NCBI RefSeq assembly: GCF_004764705.1
Contig: NZ_SHLX01000042.1
Coordinates: forward strand, 1 to 64,000
DNA length: 64,000 nt
Direction of reading: 5' to 3'
Origin: Paenibacillus cymbidii
GTDB taxonomy: Bacteria > Bacillota > Bacilli > Paenibacillales > NBRC-103111
Of this stretch, positions 1 through 9,179 are shown piece after piece; position 1 is the stretch's first letter; each line of letters begins with the position of its first letter. The notes beneath the pieces are model-generated. The model was not told where the DNA came from. It worked only from the letters and a program-made list of their open reading frames with translations, and ran no database searches. Made by a program: the position numbers and the translations under genes.

Positions 1-26
1 CAGCAGTGGATACCAAAAACCAAAGA

Positions 27-51
27 GCTAAGCGAGAACAGGCCGCTTAGC
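27..51. repeat. Inverted repeat at window start
   Basis: Arms GCTAAGCG (27-34) and CGCTTAGC (44-51) form a perfect 8-bp stem with a 9-nt loop. It could be a terminator of a gene left of the window, but no clear U-run follows on either strand. Confidence 0.35.
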
Positions 52-120
52 CCCTTGATTTCTTCCGAATGCATTCCTATTTGTTTGCCGCGGGTGTTCA
101 GAAGTTACTTTTGGGACAGC

Positions 121-178
121 CTCATTTTCGATGTAACGAGGAAAAAGGGGCGAATAAGCCATTTTTTATGGGCTATTT
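121..178. repeat. Partial copy of dispersed palindromic element (copy A)
   Basis: A single H1-type palindrome lies at 153-178, with arms related to AATAAGCC and GGCTATT around an AT-rich centre. It is preceded by a spacer (about 126-152, TTTCGATG then AACGAGG) that resembles the spacer before H1 in the complete copies. The upstream H2 palindrome is degenerate. It sits just downstream of the ywlC stop. See the complete copies at 15134, 39959 and 48132. Confidence 0.7.
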
Positions 179-199
179 GGCAAGGCGCGCTTCGGCCGG

Positions 200-1306
200 T
201 CATAGGCCGGCGTTTTCGCTGCGGCCGGCCTCGTCGGCCGATACGATGCGGCCTTCGGCGGCTTTGCGCAGCCGGTTCCAGACCGCGGCGCCGATGCCTT
301 GCCCGCCATGGCCGAACGGTTCGGCCAGCAGGAACGCGGCGCCTTCGTCGTCGAAGCGGCGAAGCGCCGCGAACAAGCCGCGGGCGATCGATTCCGGCTC
401 CGCAAGCCGGCCGCAAACCGCCACGACATCGGCGCGGTAGCGATGCGCATGCTCCTCGCACGTCAGCACGCCGGTGCGCTCGCCCTCTCGCTTGGCCTGG
501 TCGAGCCGCCGCTGGATCGTGCGGCTTACCGCATCGGCATCGTCGCCGGCGACGATCGCCATGCTGCCGCGCGGCGCGTAGTGGCGGTACTTCATGCCGG
601 GCGCGCGCGGCGCATCGGCAGCGTCGGCGGCCGTCTCCGCGCCGGCGAGCACGGCGGTGCCTGCGGGCAGCGCGGCCCGCAGCTGCTCCGCGGTGACGCC
701 GCCGGGCCGGAGGATGCGCACCGCACCGTCTTCGACGGCGACGACCGTCGACTCGAGCCCGACGCCGGTGGCGCCGCCGTCGACGATGCCGGCGATGGCG
801 CCGTCCAGATCGGCGCGCACATGCGCCGCCTGCGTCGGGCTCGGCCGGCCGGAGCGGTTTGCGCTGGGCGCGGCGACCGGGCAGCCGGCGGCCGCAAGCA
901 AGCCGAGCGCGACCGGATGCGCCGGCATGCGAACGCCGACGGTGGCAAGGCCGGCCGTGACCAGCGGCGATACCGCGCCTGGCAGCGCCGGCAGCACGAT
1001 CGTCAGCGGGCCGGGCCAGAAGGCGTCCATCAGCCGCTCGGCCGTTTCGTCCGGCCGTTCGACCAGATTGGCCAGCTGCGAACGATCGGCGATATGCACG
1101 ATCAGCGGATTGTCGGAGGGGCGGCCCTTCGCGGCGAATATGGCGGCAACCGCCGCCGTATTGCGGGCGTCGGCGCCCAGGCCGTATACCGTTTCCGTCG
1201 GAAACGCAACGAGCTCGCCTTGCCGCAGCAAAGCCGCCGCTTCGCGGATGGCGGGCTGCCCCGGATCGCCGGCCGGCCCGACCGTCCAGTAGTGCGTTTG
1301 CGTCAT
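200..1306 (-). CDS. ywlC: Threonylcarbamoyl-AMP synthase (Sua5/YwlC type)
   Basis: The 368-residue protein has the Sua5/YrdC N-terminal fold, with the signatures FPTETVYGLG near residue 35 and KGRPSDNPL near residue 62, followed by the extra C-terminal Sua5 domain (YRHYAPRG near 240). Family knowledge: it makes threonylcarbamoyl-AMP from threonine, bicarbonate and ATP for t6A37 modification of ANN-decoding tRNAs, in the cytoplasm. The ATG start has an AAAGGA ribosome site about 10 nt upstream. It follows spoIIR as in Bacillus, but a terminator (1349-1394) separates them, so it probably has its own promoter. Confidence 0.93.
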   Translation of the reverse strand: MTQTHYWTVGPAGDPGQPAIREAAALLRQGELVAFPTETVYGLGADARNTAAVAAIFAAKGRPSDNPLIVHIADRSQLANLVERPDETAERLMDAFWPGPLTIVLPALPGAVSPLVTAGLATVGVRMPAHPVALGLLAAAGCPVAAPSANRSGRPSPTQAAHVRADLDGAIAGIVDGGATGVGLESTVVAVEDGAVRILRPGGVTAEQLRAALPAGTAVLAGAETAADAADAPRAPGMKYRHYAPRGSMAIVAGDDADAVSRTIQRRLDQAKREGERTGVLTCEEHAHRYRADVVAVCGRLAEPESIARGLFAALRRFDDEGAAFLLAEPFGHGGQGIGAAVWNRLRKAAEGRIVSADEAGRSENAGL

Positions 1307-1348
1307 GAACCGTTCATCCTTTGATTTTTCTTGCCATTATAGCGCGAA

Positions 1349-1394
1349 AAAAGGAGAACCGCCACGCCAACGTGCGCGTGCCGATTCTCCTTTT
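1349..1394 (-). terminator. Terminator of spoIIR
   Basis: On the minus strand a long stem starts with AAAAGGAGAA and closes with TTCTCCTTTTTT. Its U-run lies immediately downstream of the spoIIR stop and before ywlC. Confidence 0.75.
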
Positions 1395-1413
1395 GACAAC
1401 AATCCCCAAACCA

Positions 1414-2073
1414 TTACCATTTCGCCTTGGCCCAGGAGCGGAGTTGTTTCATCTTGTCCCACACATAGGAGTGAAGCTCCGGCTCCGGCGCGGCGACGGC
1501 GATTTCCGAATCGGCGGCGGACGTTTGCGACAAGGACGCGGCCGATACGACGTTCGCCTTCTTGTCCGGCGCTTTCGTCACCGTGCTCACCAGGCACAGC
1601 GGCGGAAACAGCACGCACCACCAGTTCTGCCCCGCCCCGGCGCCGAGCGTAATGCGCAGCGCCTCGTAGTCGCCCGCCGGGTAAATGCGGCCGGCAAACG
1701 TTTTGATCGGGAACGGCACTTCGCCCAGCTCGGCGCGGAACCCGTAGGCGTAGCCGCTCTCCCGCAGCTGCGCGCCGACGGCCGCTTCAATCTCCGGCAT
1801 GTGCCGCCGGATCGTTTCGCGCTCTTCCTCGATCGTGGCGGGCTTCTCCTGCCACGAGTCGATCACGGCCATGACGCGGTCGCGGACGGCGCGCTTGACC
1901 GCCTGGTCCTGCAGCGCGTCGGAGTTGGCCAGTATGCGAAGCCGGATCGCCTGGTTCGGGATGTCGCCTTCGAACGCCGCGGCGTTGGTCCGGCTCGACT
2001 CCCAGCTGGCAATCAGCACGAGAAACGCAAACAACAAGTAATAATAATGACGGTATGAAGTCCGTTTAACCAT
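1414..2073 (-). CDS. spoIIR: Stage II sporulation protein R
   Basis: A 219-residue secreted signalling protein with an N-terminal hydrophobic segment (YYYLLFAFLVLIASW) and the family hallmark IRLRILANSD near residue 45. Family knowledge: it is made in the forespore under SigF, is exported, and triggers SpoIIGA to process pro-SigE in the mother cell. The start chosen is the ATG at 2073, preceded by AAGGGGAAG, rather than an upstream in-frame codon that would place 23 charged residues before the signal segment. In Bacillus it follows prfA-prmC; here those genes lie about 13 kb away, on the far side of a sugar island. Confidence 0.93.
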   Translation of the reverse strand: MVKRTSYRHYYYLLFAFLVLIASWESSRTNAAAFEGDIPNQAIRLRILANSDALQDQAVKRAVRDRVMAVIDSWQEKPATIEEERETIRRHMPEIEAAVGAQLRESGYAYGFRAELGEVPFPIKTFAGRIYPAGDYEALRITLGAGAGQNWWCVLFPPLCLVSTVTKAPDKKANVVSAASLSQTSAADSEIAVAAPEPELHSYVWDKMKQLRSWAKAKW

Positions 2074-2181
2074 ATTCAGCTTCCCCTTCCCAACTCCCAT
2101 ACTCCAAGTATGGGCAGGCGAGGCAAAAGCTAAACCTAGCAATCTAGCATTTTATTCATCGGCTCGTAGATCCGGCCGCGT

Positions 2182-3309
2182 TTACCGGCTTTGCAGCAGC
2201 GCCCATTCGATCGCCGTTTCGTCGGTTCGCGCGCCGGCGTAATACACCACAAGCAAACGGCCGTCCGGCGTCAACGCGGTTGCCGGCAGCCCGATGGAAA
2301 ATCGGCTCATCTCCGCCCACGTATCCTGCATCGACGATTTGGCTGCCGTTTGGCTATCCGGCACGGGTCTGGCGACCGGCAGCTCCGATTCGACCGGCCA
2401 CGTGAGACCGCCGTCCGCGCTAAGCCGCAGCATAATGGCCGGCTGCGCCGTCCGATCCACATACACCATCGCGATCCGGCCGTCGCCGAGCCGCACCGGT
2501 TGCGCCGGCTGCCCCGGCACGCCGATATCGCGGTAGTCGGACCACGTCCGTCCGAAATCGTCCGATTGCCGTGCGTGAATGTTCAAATACGTTGCCGCTG
2601 CGGCGTCGTACGTCCAGAACAGATTGAGCAAATTTCCTTCCTTCACCACGCCCGGCCGCTGATCCCAATAAAACAGCCGATTGGTCGGGTCGTTGCTGGT
2701 AATGACATGCTCGGTCCAACTGTTCCCTTCATCGCCGGAGAACAGCAGCACCGACGAATGGCGCCACACTGCCGTCTCCCGATAAGGCTTGTTCAGCTCG
2801 AATTGGCATGCAAGCCGTCTGTCGCCGAGCAACAACAGCGGTCCCGTCAACGGCACAGGCACATGAAACGGTGACGTATCCACCAGCTCGGGCCGCGTCC
2901 AGCTGCTTCCGCCGTCTTCCGAGCGGGAGATCATGATTTTGGTGTCGAGCAGCCCTTCGGTCTCCGGATTGAAGTAGGGCAGCGACGGATCGGAAATGTC
3001 TACCCAGCACAAGGCGGCGATGCAACGGGTTCCGCCAAGCGCCGTTACGTATGCGGTACGGAACGATCCCGGCTTGCCCTCGATGGCTGGAGGGTCGAAG
3101 GGCGTTGCCGGCTTGCTCCATGTATTTCCGTTGTCATCCGACATCATCACGACGATATGCTGTCCCGTTAAGGGCGTTTTCGCCGGAGCGGCCCGAAAGC
3201 TGCATATCCACCGTCCGTTAGGCAGAACACAAATGCCGGGAAACGCGGCGCTTTGTGTATTCGAAGGAGTTTCAGCGCGGTACACGACGCCTTTACCTAT
3301 TATTTCCAT
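2182..3309 (-). CDS. Sialidase-like BNR/Asp-box protein
   Basis: The 375-residue protein has five Asp-box motifs (S-x-D-x-G-x-T/S-W): residues 57-64, 130-137, 191-198, 249-256 and 297-304. This regular spacing is typical of a six-bladed sialidase propeller. FRAAP near residue 38 could supply an active-site arginine, but the full sialidase residue set cannot be confirmed by eye. There is no signal peptide, so it should act in the cytoplasm unless exported another way. It is the last gene of a minus-strand run (regulators, binding protein, permeases, FG-GAP protein), which suggests processing of an imported oligosaccharide. It could instead be a non-sialidase glycosidase of the same fold. Confidence 0.8.
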   Translation of the reverse strand: MEIIGKGVVYRAETPSNTQSAAFPGICVLPNGRWICSFRAAPAKTPLTGQHIVVMMSDDNGNTWSKPATPFDPPAIEGKPGSFRTAYVTALGGTRCIAALCWVDISDPSLPYFNPETEGLLDTKIMISRSEDGGSSWTRPELVDTSPFHVPVPLTGPLLLLGDRRLACQFELNKPYRETAVWRHSSVLLFSGDEGNSWTEHVITSNDPTNRLFYWDQRPGVVKEGNLLNLFWTYDAAAATYLNIHARQSDDFGRTWSDYRDIGVPGQPAQPVRLGDGRIAMVYVDRTAQPAIMLRLSADGGLTWPVESELPVARPVPDSQTAAKSSMQDTWAEMSRFSIGLPATALTPDGRLLVVYYAGARTDETAIEWALLQSR

Positions 3310-3357
3310 TTATTTTTCACCCGCATTCTTTCGCTTTGTTCTTCTCCGGCTGTCGCT

Positions 3358-5334
3358 TCACAGCATCCGCTGATAATAAGCCACTCCCGGCTCGCCGCCG
3401 CCGTACACCATCTCCGGCTTGCCGTCCCCGTCGAGATCGTGCAGCCGCTTGAGCAGCGTCATGTCCGGCAGCGTGCCGATAAGCGCGAGCGCGAAGCCGC
3501 CTTCTCCCTTCTCCCTGACCAGCTTGTATACGCGGGAAAACCGATCCGCCACCGACCAGATCACGATTTCCCGCTCACCGTCTTCGTCAAGATCGGCCAG
3601 CTGCAGCTCGACCATCCGATTGGTGACGACAGGACACGGTTCCCCGGCAAACGGCACGGGCGCATGCGGCTCCAGAATCGGCAGCCCCGCCGCGTCGATT
3701 CCCTTGTGCAGCAAGTAGTAAATACCTGCTCCCGGGGCCGGATCCGTCTCGAAGCCGCGCTGGTAGGTCGCACCGCCGACCAGCAGGTCCTCCCGGCCGT
3801 CGCCGTCGAGATCGATGCCGATCGGACTCAGCCGGTTGTGAATGCGAATGATATGCCCGCCGCTATCCCGGAGCGGACCTTCCGAACGATACCGAAATTG
3901 CCCGTCCTTGCCGACCTCCCCTTCATCGACGAGTAAATAAAGATGCCCCATGTCGGTGCCCACGATCAGGTGCTGCCTGCCGCTGCCGTCAAAGTCCCAC
4001 CGGGAAGCATGATGGCAGCCGCATTCGGGCGATACCTGCGGATCGGTCTCCCCGTCGACATGGAACGGGCCGTTCTGGTCAAGAAGCGGCGCAGACCCGC
4101 TCGCCAGCATAATCCCGTTCGCAGTGCCAACGATTTCGCGCACCGTCCAGTCGCGGAAACCGGCGTTGAGCAAATACCGCTTCCCGCACTGCCGGTCCTC
4201 CAGCACTTCCGTATAATGATAATCGCACGTGATCGCGTTGTCCGCGCTGATCAGGCCGGAGCAGCTGAATTCCGGCACGATGCCGTCCGGACGCGTATTC
4301 GTCATGCGGGCGATATGGTTGCCGGATGTCAGCAGCAGCTCGTCATCCCGCTCCGGATCGACGATCAGCTTGTCGTGGAAGCTGAACGGGTGCAAATGCC
4401 GAACGCCGTGCAGGGCGACTTCACCCAGATTGCGGAACGCCGGCTGCCCGTCCTCACCGTCGTTCACCCGCTGCAAGTAGTAAGCCTTCAGCTCCATGTA
4501 GCCGGTCAGCACGAGCAAATCGTCGCTACCCGTCCGCTTGTTGCGGTACACGACAGGCCTGACGTTGCCGCCGGCGAACCGCTTGCCGTTCTCGAACCCG
4601 ACGCCAAGCAGGAACGGAACGCCCGACTCGTCGGCGATTTTGCCAGCCGGCCGCACGTACCGCGTGCCGTATTGCTCCCGCAGGCGTCGGCCGTACTCGG
4701 ACGCCGCCTGCGCCGGCTTCTCGTATTCAACGCCGACGTAGGCGGGACGTTCGCCGGCCGTTGACACGTCGGGCATCCACCACAAGTTGCCGGCCATGTC
4801 GCCGACGATCAGATCGGTCGCGCGGCGGTGCCGATTCGGATAGGCGATCGGGTAAGCATAGTTGTAGAAATACGGATCGGTATACCCGGCAAGCGCATCG
4901 GTCAAATAATTCGGATTGTCGTAAGGCAGATTGAACGGCAGCCCGCTGTCGCGGTCGACGATCACACCCGCATAGTCGAAGGCCACCCTTGCGTCGTCCG
5001 GACGGCGCTCCAGCAGGTGCAGGAACCCGTACCGTTCCGACACGACCGCGTCCTCCCGCCCGTCGTGGTTCCAGTCGGCCAGCCCGAACAGTTGCTCCTT
5101 GCTTTTGGCTTCGAAGGCGAGCGTCGGCTCGCCTTGCAGCTCGCCGTCAAGCAGCTCCTCCGTCGCATAGTCGAAGATGCCCTCCCAGATCCGCGACAGC
5201 AGCAGCCGTTTGCCTTGTCCGCCCGTTCCGGGGATGATCGCGCCGGCCATCGTCAGGCCGAACGATATCGGACCATGCGGCGTGCGGATCGGGATTTTCT
5301 CGCCATAAGCGGCCGGTTTCCAGGTTGTCGTCAT
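3358..5334 (-). CDS. FG-GAP/VCBS-like beta-propeller protein
   Basis: The 658-residue protein carries repeated calcium-binding-like blocks (D-x-D-x-D/N-G), for example DWNHDGREDAV, DLDGDGREDLL, DLDEDGEREIV and DLDGDGKPEMV, typical of FG-GAP/VCBS propeller blades. The ATG at 5334 has GGGGAGGAAAAG upstream. Upstream in-frame codons would overlap the permease gene. No signal peptide or anchor is visible, which is odd because such propellers usually work outside the cell. Its place between the sugar permeases and the sialidase-like gene suggests binding or cleavage of the imported glycan; a polysaccharide-lyase-like function is possible. The exact activity is unknown. Confidence 0.72.
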   Translation of the reverse strand: MTTTWKPAAYGEKIPIRTPHGPISFGLTMAGAIIPGTGGQGKRLLLSRIWEGIFDYATEELLDGELQGEPTLAFEAKSKEQLFGLADWNHDGREDAVVSERYGFLHLLERRPDDARVAFDYAGVIVDRDSGLPFNLPYDNPNYLTDALAGYTDPYFYNYAYPIAYPNRHRRATDLIVGDMAGNLWWMPDVSTAGERPAYVGVEYEKPAQAASEYGRRLREQYGTRYVRPAGKIADESGVPFLLGVGFENGKRFAGGNVRPVVYRNKRTGSDDLLVLTGYMELKAYYLQRVNDGEDGQPAFRNLGEVALHGVRHLHPFSFHDKLIVDPERDDELLLTSGNHIARMTNTRPDGIVPEFSCSGLISADNAITCDYHYTEVLEDRQCGKRYLLNAGFRDWTVREIVGTANGIMLASGSAPLLDQNGPFHVDGETDPQVSPECGCHHASRWDFDGSGRQHLIVGTDMGHLYLLVDEGEVGKDGQFRYRSEGPLRDSGGHIIRIHNRLSPIGIDLDGDGREDLLVGGATYQRGFETDPAPGAGIYYLLHKGIDAAGLPILEPHAPVPFAGEPCPVVTNRMVELQLADLDEDGEREIVIWSVADRFSRVYKLVREKGEGGFALALIGTLPDMTLLKRLHDLDGDGKPEMVYGGGEPGVAYYQRML

Positions 5335-5354
5335 CGGTTCTTTTCCTCCCCTTA

Positions 5355-6281
5355 CTAGCCTTTCATGGAGCCGAGCATAATGCCTTTGATGAAATAGCGC
5401 TGTACCCACGGATACACGAGCACGATCGGTCCGATCGACAGCAGCGCGATCGCGGAGCGCACATTCAGCAGGGACAGCTGCGCCAGCTCGGCCGTCTGAT
5501 TAAGCGACACGGCATTGTTCACCGACATGTCGACGGCGGCCAGCATCTCGCGCATGATCACCTGGATGACCGTCAGCTTGCGGTCGCGGATGTAGATCAT
5601 GGCGTCAAACCAGGCATTCCAGTGACTGACGGCGGCCCAGAGGGCGATCGTGGCAAGCACGGGAACGGACACCGGCACAACGATGCGGAACACGAGCCGG
5701 AAGTAGCCCGCGCCGTCGATCAGCGCCGACTCCTCCAGCGCCGGGTCGAGCGACATGAAGTAATTGCGCATGATGATGATGCTGAAGACGGCCACCGCTC
5801 CCGGCAAAATCAGGACCAGAAAATTGTCGATCAGTCCGAGGCTGCGTATCAGCAAATACGTCGGAATCAGCCCGCCGGTAAAAAACATCGGGATGACGAA
5901 ATACGTCGTCAGCCAGCCGCGAAGCGGCAGTTCCCGCTTCGCCAGCGGATAAGCGGCCAGAATCGTGAACAGCAGCTCAAGCGCGGTGCCGGCGACGGTG
6001 CGCAGCAGTGCGTTGACGTAAGGACGAACGATCTCCTCGTAGGAGAACAGGAACTGGAACGCGCTGACGGACCAAACCTTCGGCCAGACGTGAAGCCCGA
6101 GCGAGCTGGCCTCCTTGCCGGTCGAAAACGCGATGACGACGATCTGCCAGAACGGATACAAGATCAGCAGCGAGAAGAGCAGCAGCACCGCGTAGTTGAC
6201 GATGTCGAACCAGCCCGTGTGCACGCGCCGGCCACGGCCGGCCGTCAATACCCGCGCGGCGTTCATTTTTATTTCCGCCAT
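5355..6281 (-). CDS. Sugar ABC transporter permease (LplC/YtcP type)
   Basis: The 308-residue polytopic protein has about six membrane segments and the permease EAA loop (EESALIDGAGYFRLVFRIV, near residues 185-203) that docks the ATPase. It ends in IKGIMLGSMKG, the characteristic C-terminus of the CUT1 LplC/YtcP group. Its ATG follows the stop of the other permease by one base (TGA-T-ATG), so the two are translationally coupled. No ATPase gene is present. This is normal for the group, which shares an MsmX-like ATPase encoded elsewhere. Confidence 0.9.
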   Translation of the reverse strand: MAEIKMNAARVLTAGRGRRVHTGWFDIVNYAVLLLFSLLILYPFWQIVVIAFSTGKEASSLGLHVWPKVWSVSAFQFLFSYEEIVRPYVNALLRTVAGTALELLFTILAAYPLAKRELPLRGWLTTYFVIPMFFTGGLIPTYLLIRSLGLIDNFLVLILPGAVAVFSIIIMRNYFMSLDPALEESALIDGAGYFRLVFRIVVPVSVPVLATIALWAAVSHWNAWFDAMIYIRDRKLTVIQVIMREMLAAVDMSVNNAVSLNQTAELAQLSLLNVRSAIALLSIGPIVLVYPWVQRYFIKGIMLGSMKG

Positions 6282-6282
6282 A

Positions 6283-7200
6283 TCACCACACTCCGTAATC
6301 GCTGCGCCGGCGCACGATCTGGTTGACGGTCACCAGGAAGACGACGCCGACGACATTTTTGAATAGGCCGACAGCGGCAGAATAGTCGAACCGGAATTGC
6401 TCGAGGCCGACGCGGTACACGTAGGTATCGATTATGTCGCCCACTTCGTATACAAGCGGATTGTACAAATTCAGCACCTGGTCGAAACCGCCGGACAGGA
6501 TGCTGCCGAGCCGCAGCAGGAACAGGATCGTAATGACCGGTACCAGCGACGGCAAGGTGATGAACCGCATCTTGTGCCAGCGGTTGGCGCCGTCCGCTTC
6601 GGCCGCTTCATACAGTTCCGGCGAAATCGCGGATATCGAAGCGAGATAGATGATCGACGCCCAGCCGACCTCCTTCCAGGCATCGGTCAATATCAACAGC
6701 GGCACGAAATAGCCCTTGTTCGACAGGAAATGAACCGGATCGCCGCCGAACTGCACGATCAGATAGTTGATGACACCCCGCTCCGGCGAGAATACCTCGA
6801 CGACCATCGAGGCGATAATGACCCAGGACAGGAAATGAGGCAGATAGGAAATGCTCTGTATCAGCCGCTTGAAGCGGTGGTGGATCACTTCGTTGATAAG
6901 CAGGGCGAACCCGATCGGCAGGACGAACCCGACGATCAGCCGCAAAAAGCTGATGATGAACGTATTGCGGAGCGCCCGCAAAAAAGCGAAATCCTCGAAC
7001 ATCATGCGAAAATGAGCCATTTGATTCCAGGGGCTGTCCCAAATGCCGAGCCCCGGCTTATAAGCTTTGAACGCCACGATCACGCCGTACATCGGCGCGT
7101 AATGGAATACGGCCAGATGGACGACCGGGAGCAGCAGCATCAAATAAAGCGCCCGCATGCGAAACATTTTGTTGCGGACCGACTTCGCGTGCGCCGTCAT
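6283..7200 (-). CDS. Sugar ABC transporter permease (LplB type)
   Basis: The 305-residue inner-membrane permease is of the LplB/YteP type, with FHYAPMYGVIVAFKAYKP near the first loop and an EAA-like motif (LYEAAEADGANRWHKMRFI). It forms the importer with the 5355-6281 permease. The start is the ATG at 7200, which has an excellent AAAGGAGGTAG site 7 nt away; an upstream codon at 7230 would bury that site. It lies 150 bp downstream of the binding-protein gene, and I saw no strong terminator between them. Confidence 0.9.
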   Translation of the reverse strand: MTAHAKSVRNKMFRMRALYLMLLLPVVHLAVFHYAPMYGVIVAFKAYKPGLGIWDSPWNQMAHFRMMFEDFAFLRALRNTFIISFLRLIVGFVLPIGFALLINEVIHHRFKRLIQSISYLPHFLSWVIIASMVVEVFSPERGVINYLIVQFGGDPVHFLSNKGYFVPLLILTDAWKEVGWASIIYLASISAISPELYEAAEADGANRWHKMRFITLPSLVPVITILFLLRLGSILSGGFDQVLNLYNPLVYEVGDIIDTYVYRVGLEQFRFDYSAAVGLFKNVVGVVFLVTVNQIVRRRSDYGVW

Positions 7201-7350
7201 CGCACTACCTCCTTTCGGGGCTTTCCGCAAGATGCGGTGCCCGCTTCGCCAACTCTGCGTTTAGACGGAGACGGCAAAGGCGACGTCCGTGCACCGGCGG
7301 ACGCCGCCCCGCTATCCTGCCTTCCGCAGTGGCCATGGGCCGCTTCGGCG

Positions 7351-9072
7351 CTATTTCCTTAACAGATCCGCCACAGTGGGGGCCTTCTCCAGTTCAGCAA
7401 GCACCTCGCTGCCGCCGGAGGAAAGCCAATTTTTCACGTACCCGTCCCAGTCTTTGGCCACATCCACCTCGCCCGTTACCGCTTTGTAGAAAAATTCGTC
7501 GCGGATCGTATTCAACTTCGCACCGCTCGCGGCAAGCAGATCCTTATACTTCGTTTCGTTGAAGCGATCGGCCTTGTAAGGCCGGATCAACAGGCTTTTG
7601 CCTTCCGGCGTCGCCGTAAACATGTCGTTAAGCTTGCGCTTCGAAGCCAAATCCAGGAAACGGCTCGTCACTCCGGAGCGGACGACGAAATTGTAGTACG
7701 TCGATCCTTTCGGCTCGAGCGCGACATTCGGCTTGGCCACGACCGCAGAATCGTAAGGCGTGCCTTCCCAGTCGAAGTCCGTGCCCGCCACGCCGAACGT
7801 CGCCAGCACGTGCATGTCCTTGTCGAAATTGATGTACTCGAACATCTGCAGCATGCGAACCAGCTTCTCGTCGGAGACGCCTTTGCGTACGACCATGCTG
7901 TAATTGAAATTGTCCACCTGCGTGGTAGACGGAATGAATTGCGCGCCGTTCGCGCCGATCGGCGGCGGGGTGATCAGGAACTTCGACTTCGGATCCTTCA
8001 GCGACAGCACGCCGGGAGGCCGTCCGTTCGTGTACGGAATCATCGCGACGGCGTCGGCGATGACCGGCGTGATGCCGAACTTGCCGGCTGCATACTTCTC
8101 CCAGGTTTTGGCCAGATTGAGCGTCGTAAACTCGGGATCGATATATCCTTTTTTGTACCATGCGTTCAATTGTTGAAGCAGCGATTTGTATTTGGCGCTG
8201 ATGTTGTATTCGACGACTTTGCCGTTCTCCTCGATGTTGTAGTTCCAGCCAAAGCCGAACGAGCCGGCATAGGTCGTCAGCGCGTAGTTTAGCGCGTTCG
8301 TGTTGAGCGTGATCGCATGTGTGTCCTTCTGGCCGTTTCCGTCCGGGTCGCCGTTCACGAAGGCATCCATTATTTTCTCTTCTTCCGCGAGGGTGAATGC
8401 CTGCTTCGAGAAGAAGATGCGCGACAACTCGCCGGTATTGCCCATCGGCGTCAGCTGGCCTTTCGGCGCGATGCCGACCTTCTCCAGCCAGTCCAGCCGG
8501 TACGCGTGCAACCAGCCGACGTTGCCGGACGCTTCCTCGAACCCGGTCAGTGCGATAAGCGACTCTTCGTTTTTCGCTTTGTTGACCTTCCAGCCGGTCG
8601 GCTGACTGGTCAGCAGCGCGGCGTACTGGGGCGCGTACTTCTTGATCATTTCGATCGGAATCGTCCGCGTCAGCTGATCCGAAACCATTTTGTACGGGTC
8701 GACGTACGTAAACGACATTTCCGGCAATCCGCCCGAAGCGATCATCAGATTCGTCTGATCGGCGTTGTTGATGTCCACCTTTTTGTTGATCAGCTTGACG
8801 TTGAACTTTTCCTCGAGTTTTTTCTGCACCGGATTGCCGTCTTCGATTTTGCCCCTTGCCCCTGCGCCAAGCCACTCGATCTCCAGCTTCTTGGACAAAT
8901 CGGCGCCGCTTGGCGTCGTGCCGGTAGAAGCGCTTGCCGCTGCCGACGCAGCCGGACTCGCGCTCCCCTTGCCGGCGCCGGAATCCGCCGCCGGCGACTT
9001 GCTGCAGCCCGCGATCGCCAGTGTCGCCGCGAGCATTACCGCCCCGGCTTGTACTACCCGTTTGTTGCCCAT
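7351..9072 (-). CDS. Extracellular sugar-binding lipoprotein (LplA/YtcQ type)
   Basis: The 573-residue protein has a lipoprotein signal peptide ending in LAIAGC (lipidated Cys near residue 23) followed by an Ala/Ser-rich linker. The DPDGNGQKDT block near residue 245 is typical of LplA-group binding proteins. It delivers a sugar, probably an oligosaccharide, to the two following permeases. The ribosome site is GGGGAGGG. Its promoter at 9116-9121 has direct repeats matching those of the adjacent two-component operon, so induction by that system is likely (inference). Confidence 0.9.
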   Translation of the reverse strand: MGNKRVVQAGAVMLAATLAIAGCSKSPAADSGAGKGSASPAASAAASASTGTTPSGADLSKKLEIEWLGAGARGKIEDGNPVQKKLEEKFNVKLINKKVDINNADQTNLMIASGGLPEMSFTYVDPYKMVSDQLTRTIPIEMIKKYAPQYAALLTSQPTGWKVNKAKNEESLIALTGFEEASGNVGWLHAYRLDWLEKVGIAPKGQLTPMGNTGELSRIFFSKQAFTLAEEEKIMDAFVNGDPDGNGQKDTHAITLNTNALNYALTTYAGSFGFGWNYNIEENGKVVEYNISAKYKSLLQQLNAWYKKGYIDPEFTTLNLAKTWEKYAAGKFGITPVIADAVAMIPYTNGRPPGVLSLKDPKSKFLITPPPIGANGAQFIPSTTQVDNFNYSMVVRKGVSDEKLVRMLQMFEYINFDKDMHVLATFGVAGTDFDWEGTPYDSAVVAKPNVALEPKGSTYYNFVVRSGVTSRFLDLASKRKLNDMFTATPEGKSLLIRPYKADRFNETKYKDLLAASGAKLNTIRDEFFYKAVTGEVDVAKDWDGYVKNWLSSGGSEVLAELEKAPTVADLLRK

Positions 9073-9115
9073 CTCTTCCGCCCTCCCCTTTTTGTCGCGA
9101 TGACCTTGCCTCTTC

Positions 9116-9179
9116 AGTATAAAAAGCGGGAAACGACGCTACTAAAAAAATCATCAGCTCTCGTTAGCAAAATGTTCAG
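9116..9179 (-). promoter_or_regulatory. Promoter and direct-repeat operator of binding-protein operon
   Basis: Minus-strand -10 box TATACT (9121-9116). Two direct repeats, plus-strand AAAATCATCAG (9147-9157) and AAAATGTTCAG (9169-9179), are exactly 22 nt apart. The proximal repeat begins 25 nt upstream of the -10 box. The distal repeat lies inside the 3' end of the kinase gene. The geometry is identical to the region at 12888-12955. Confidence 0.65.

Noticed and set aside
153..178. Small proteins containing NKPFFMGY-like peptides
   Set aside because: These arise only from translation of the H1 palindrome in several copies and have no consistent start or ribosome site.
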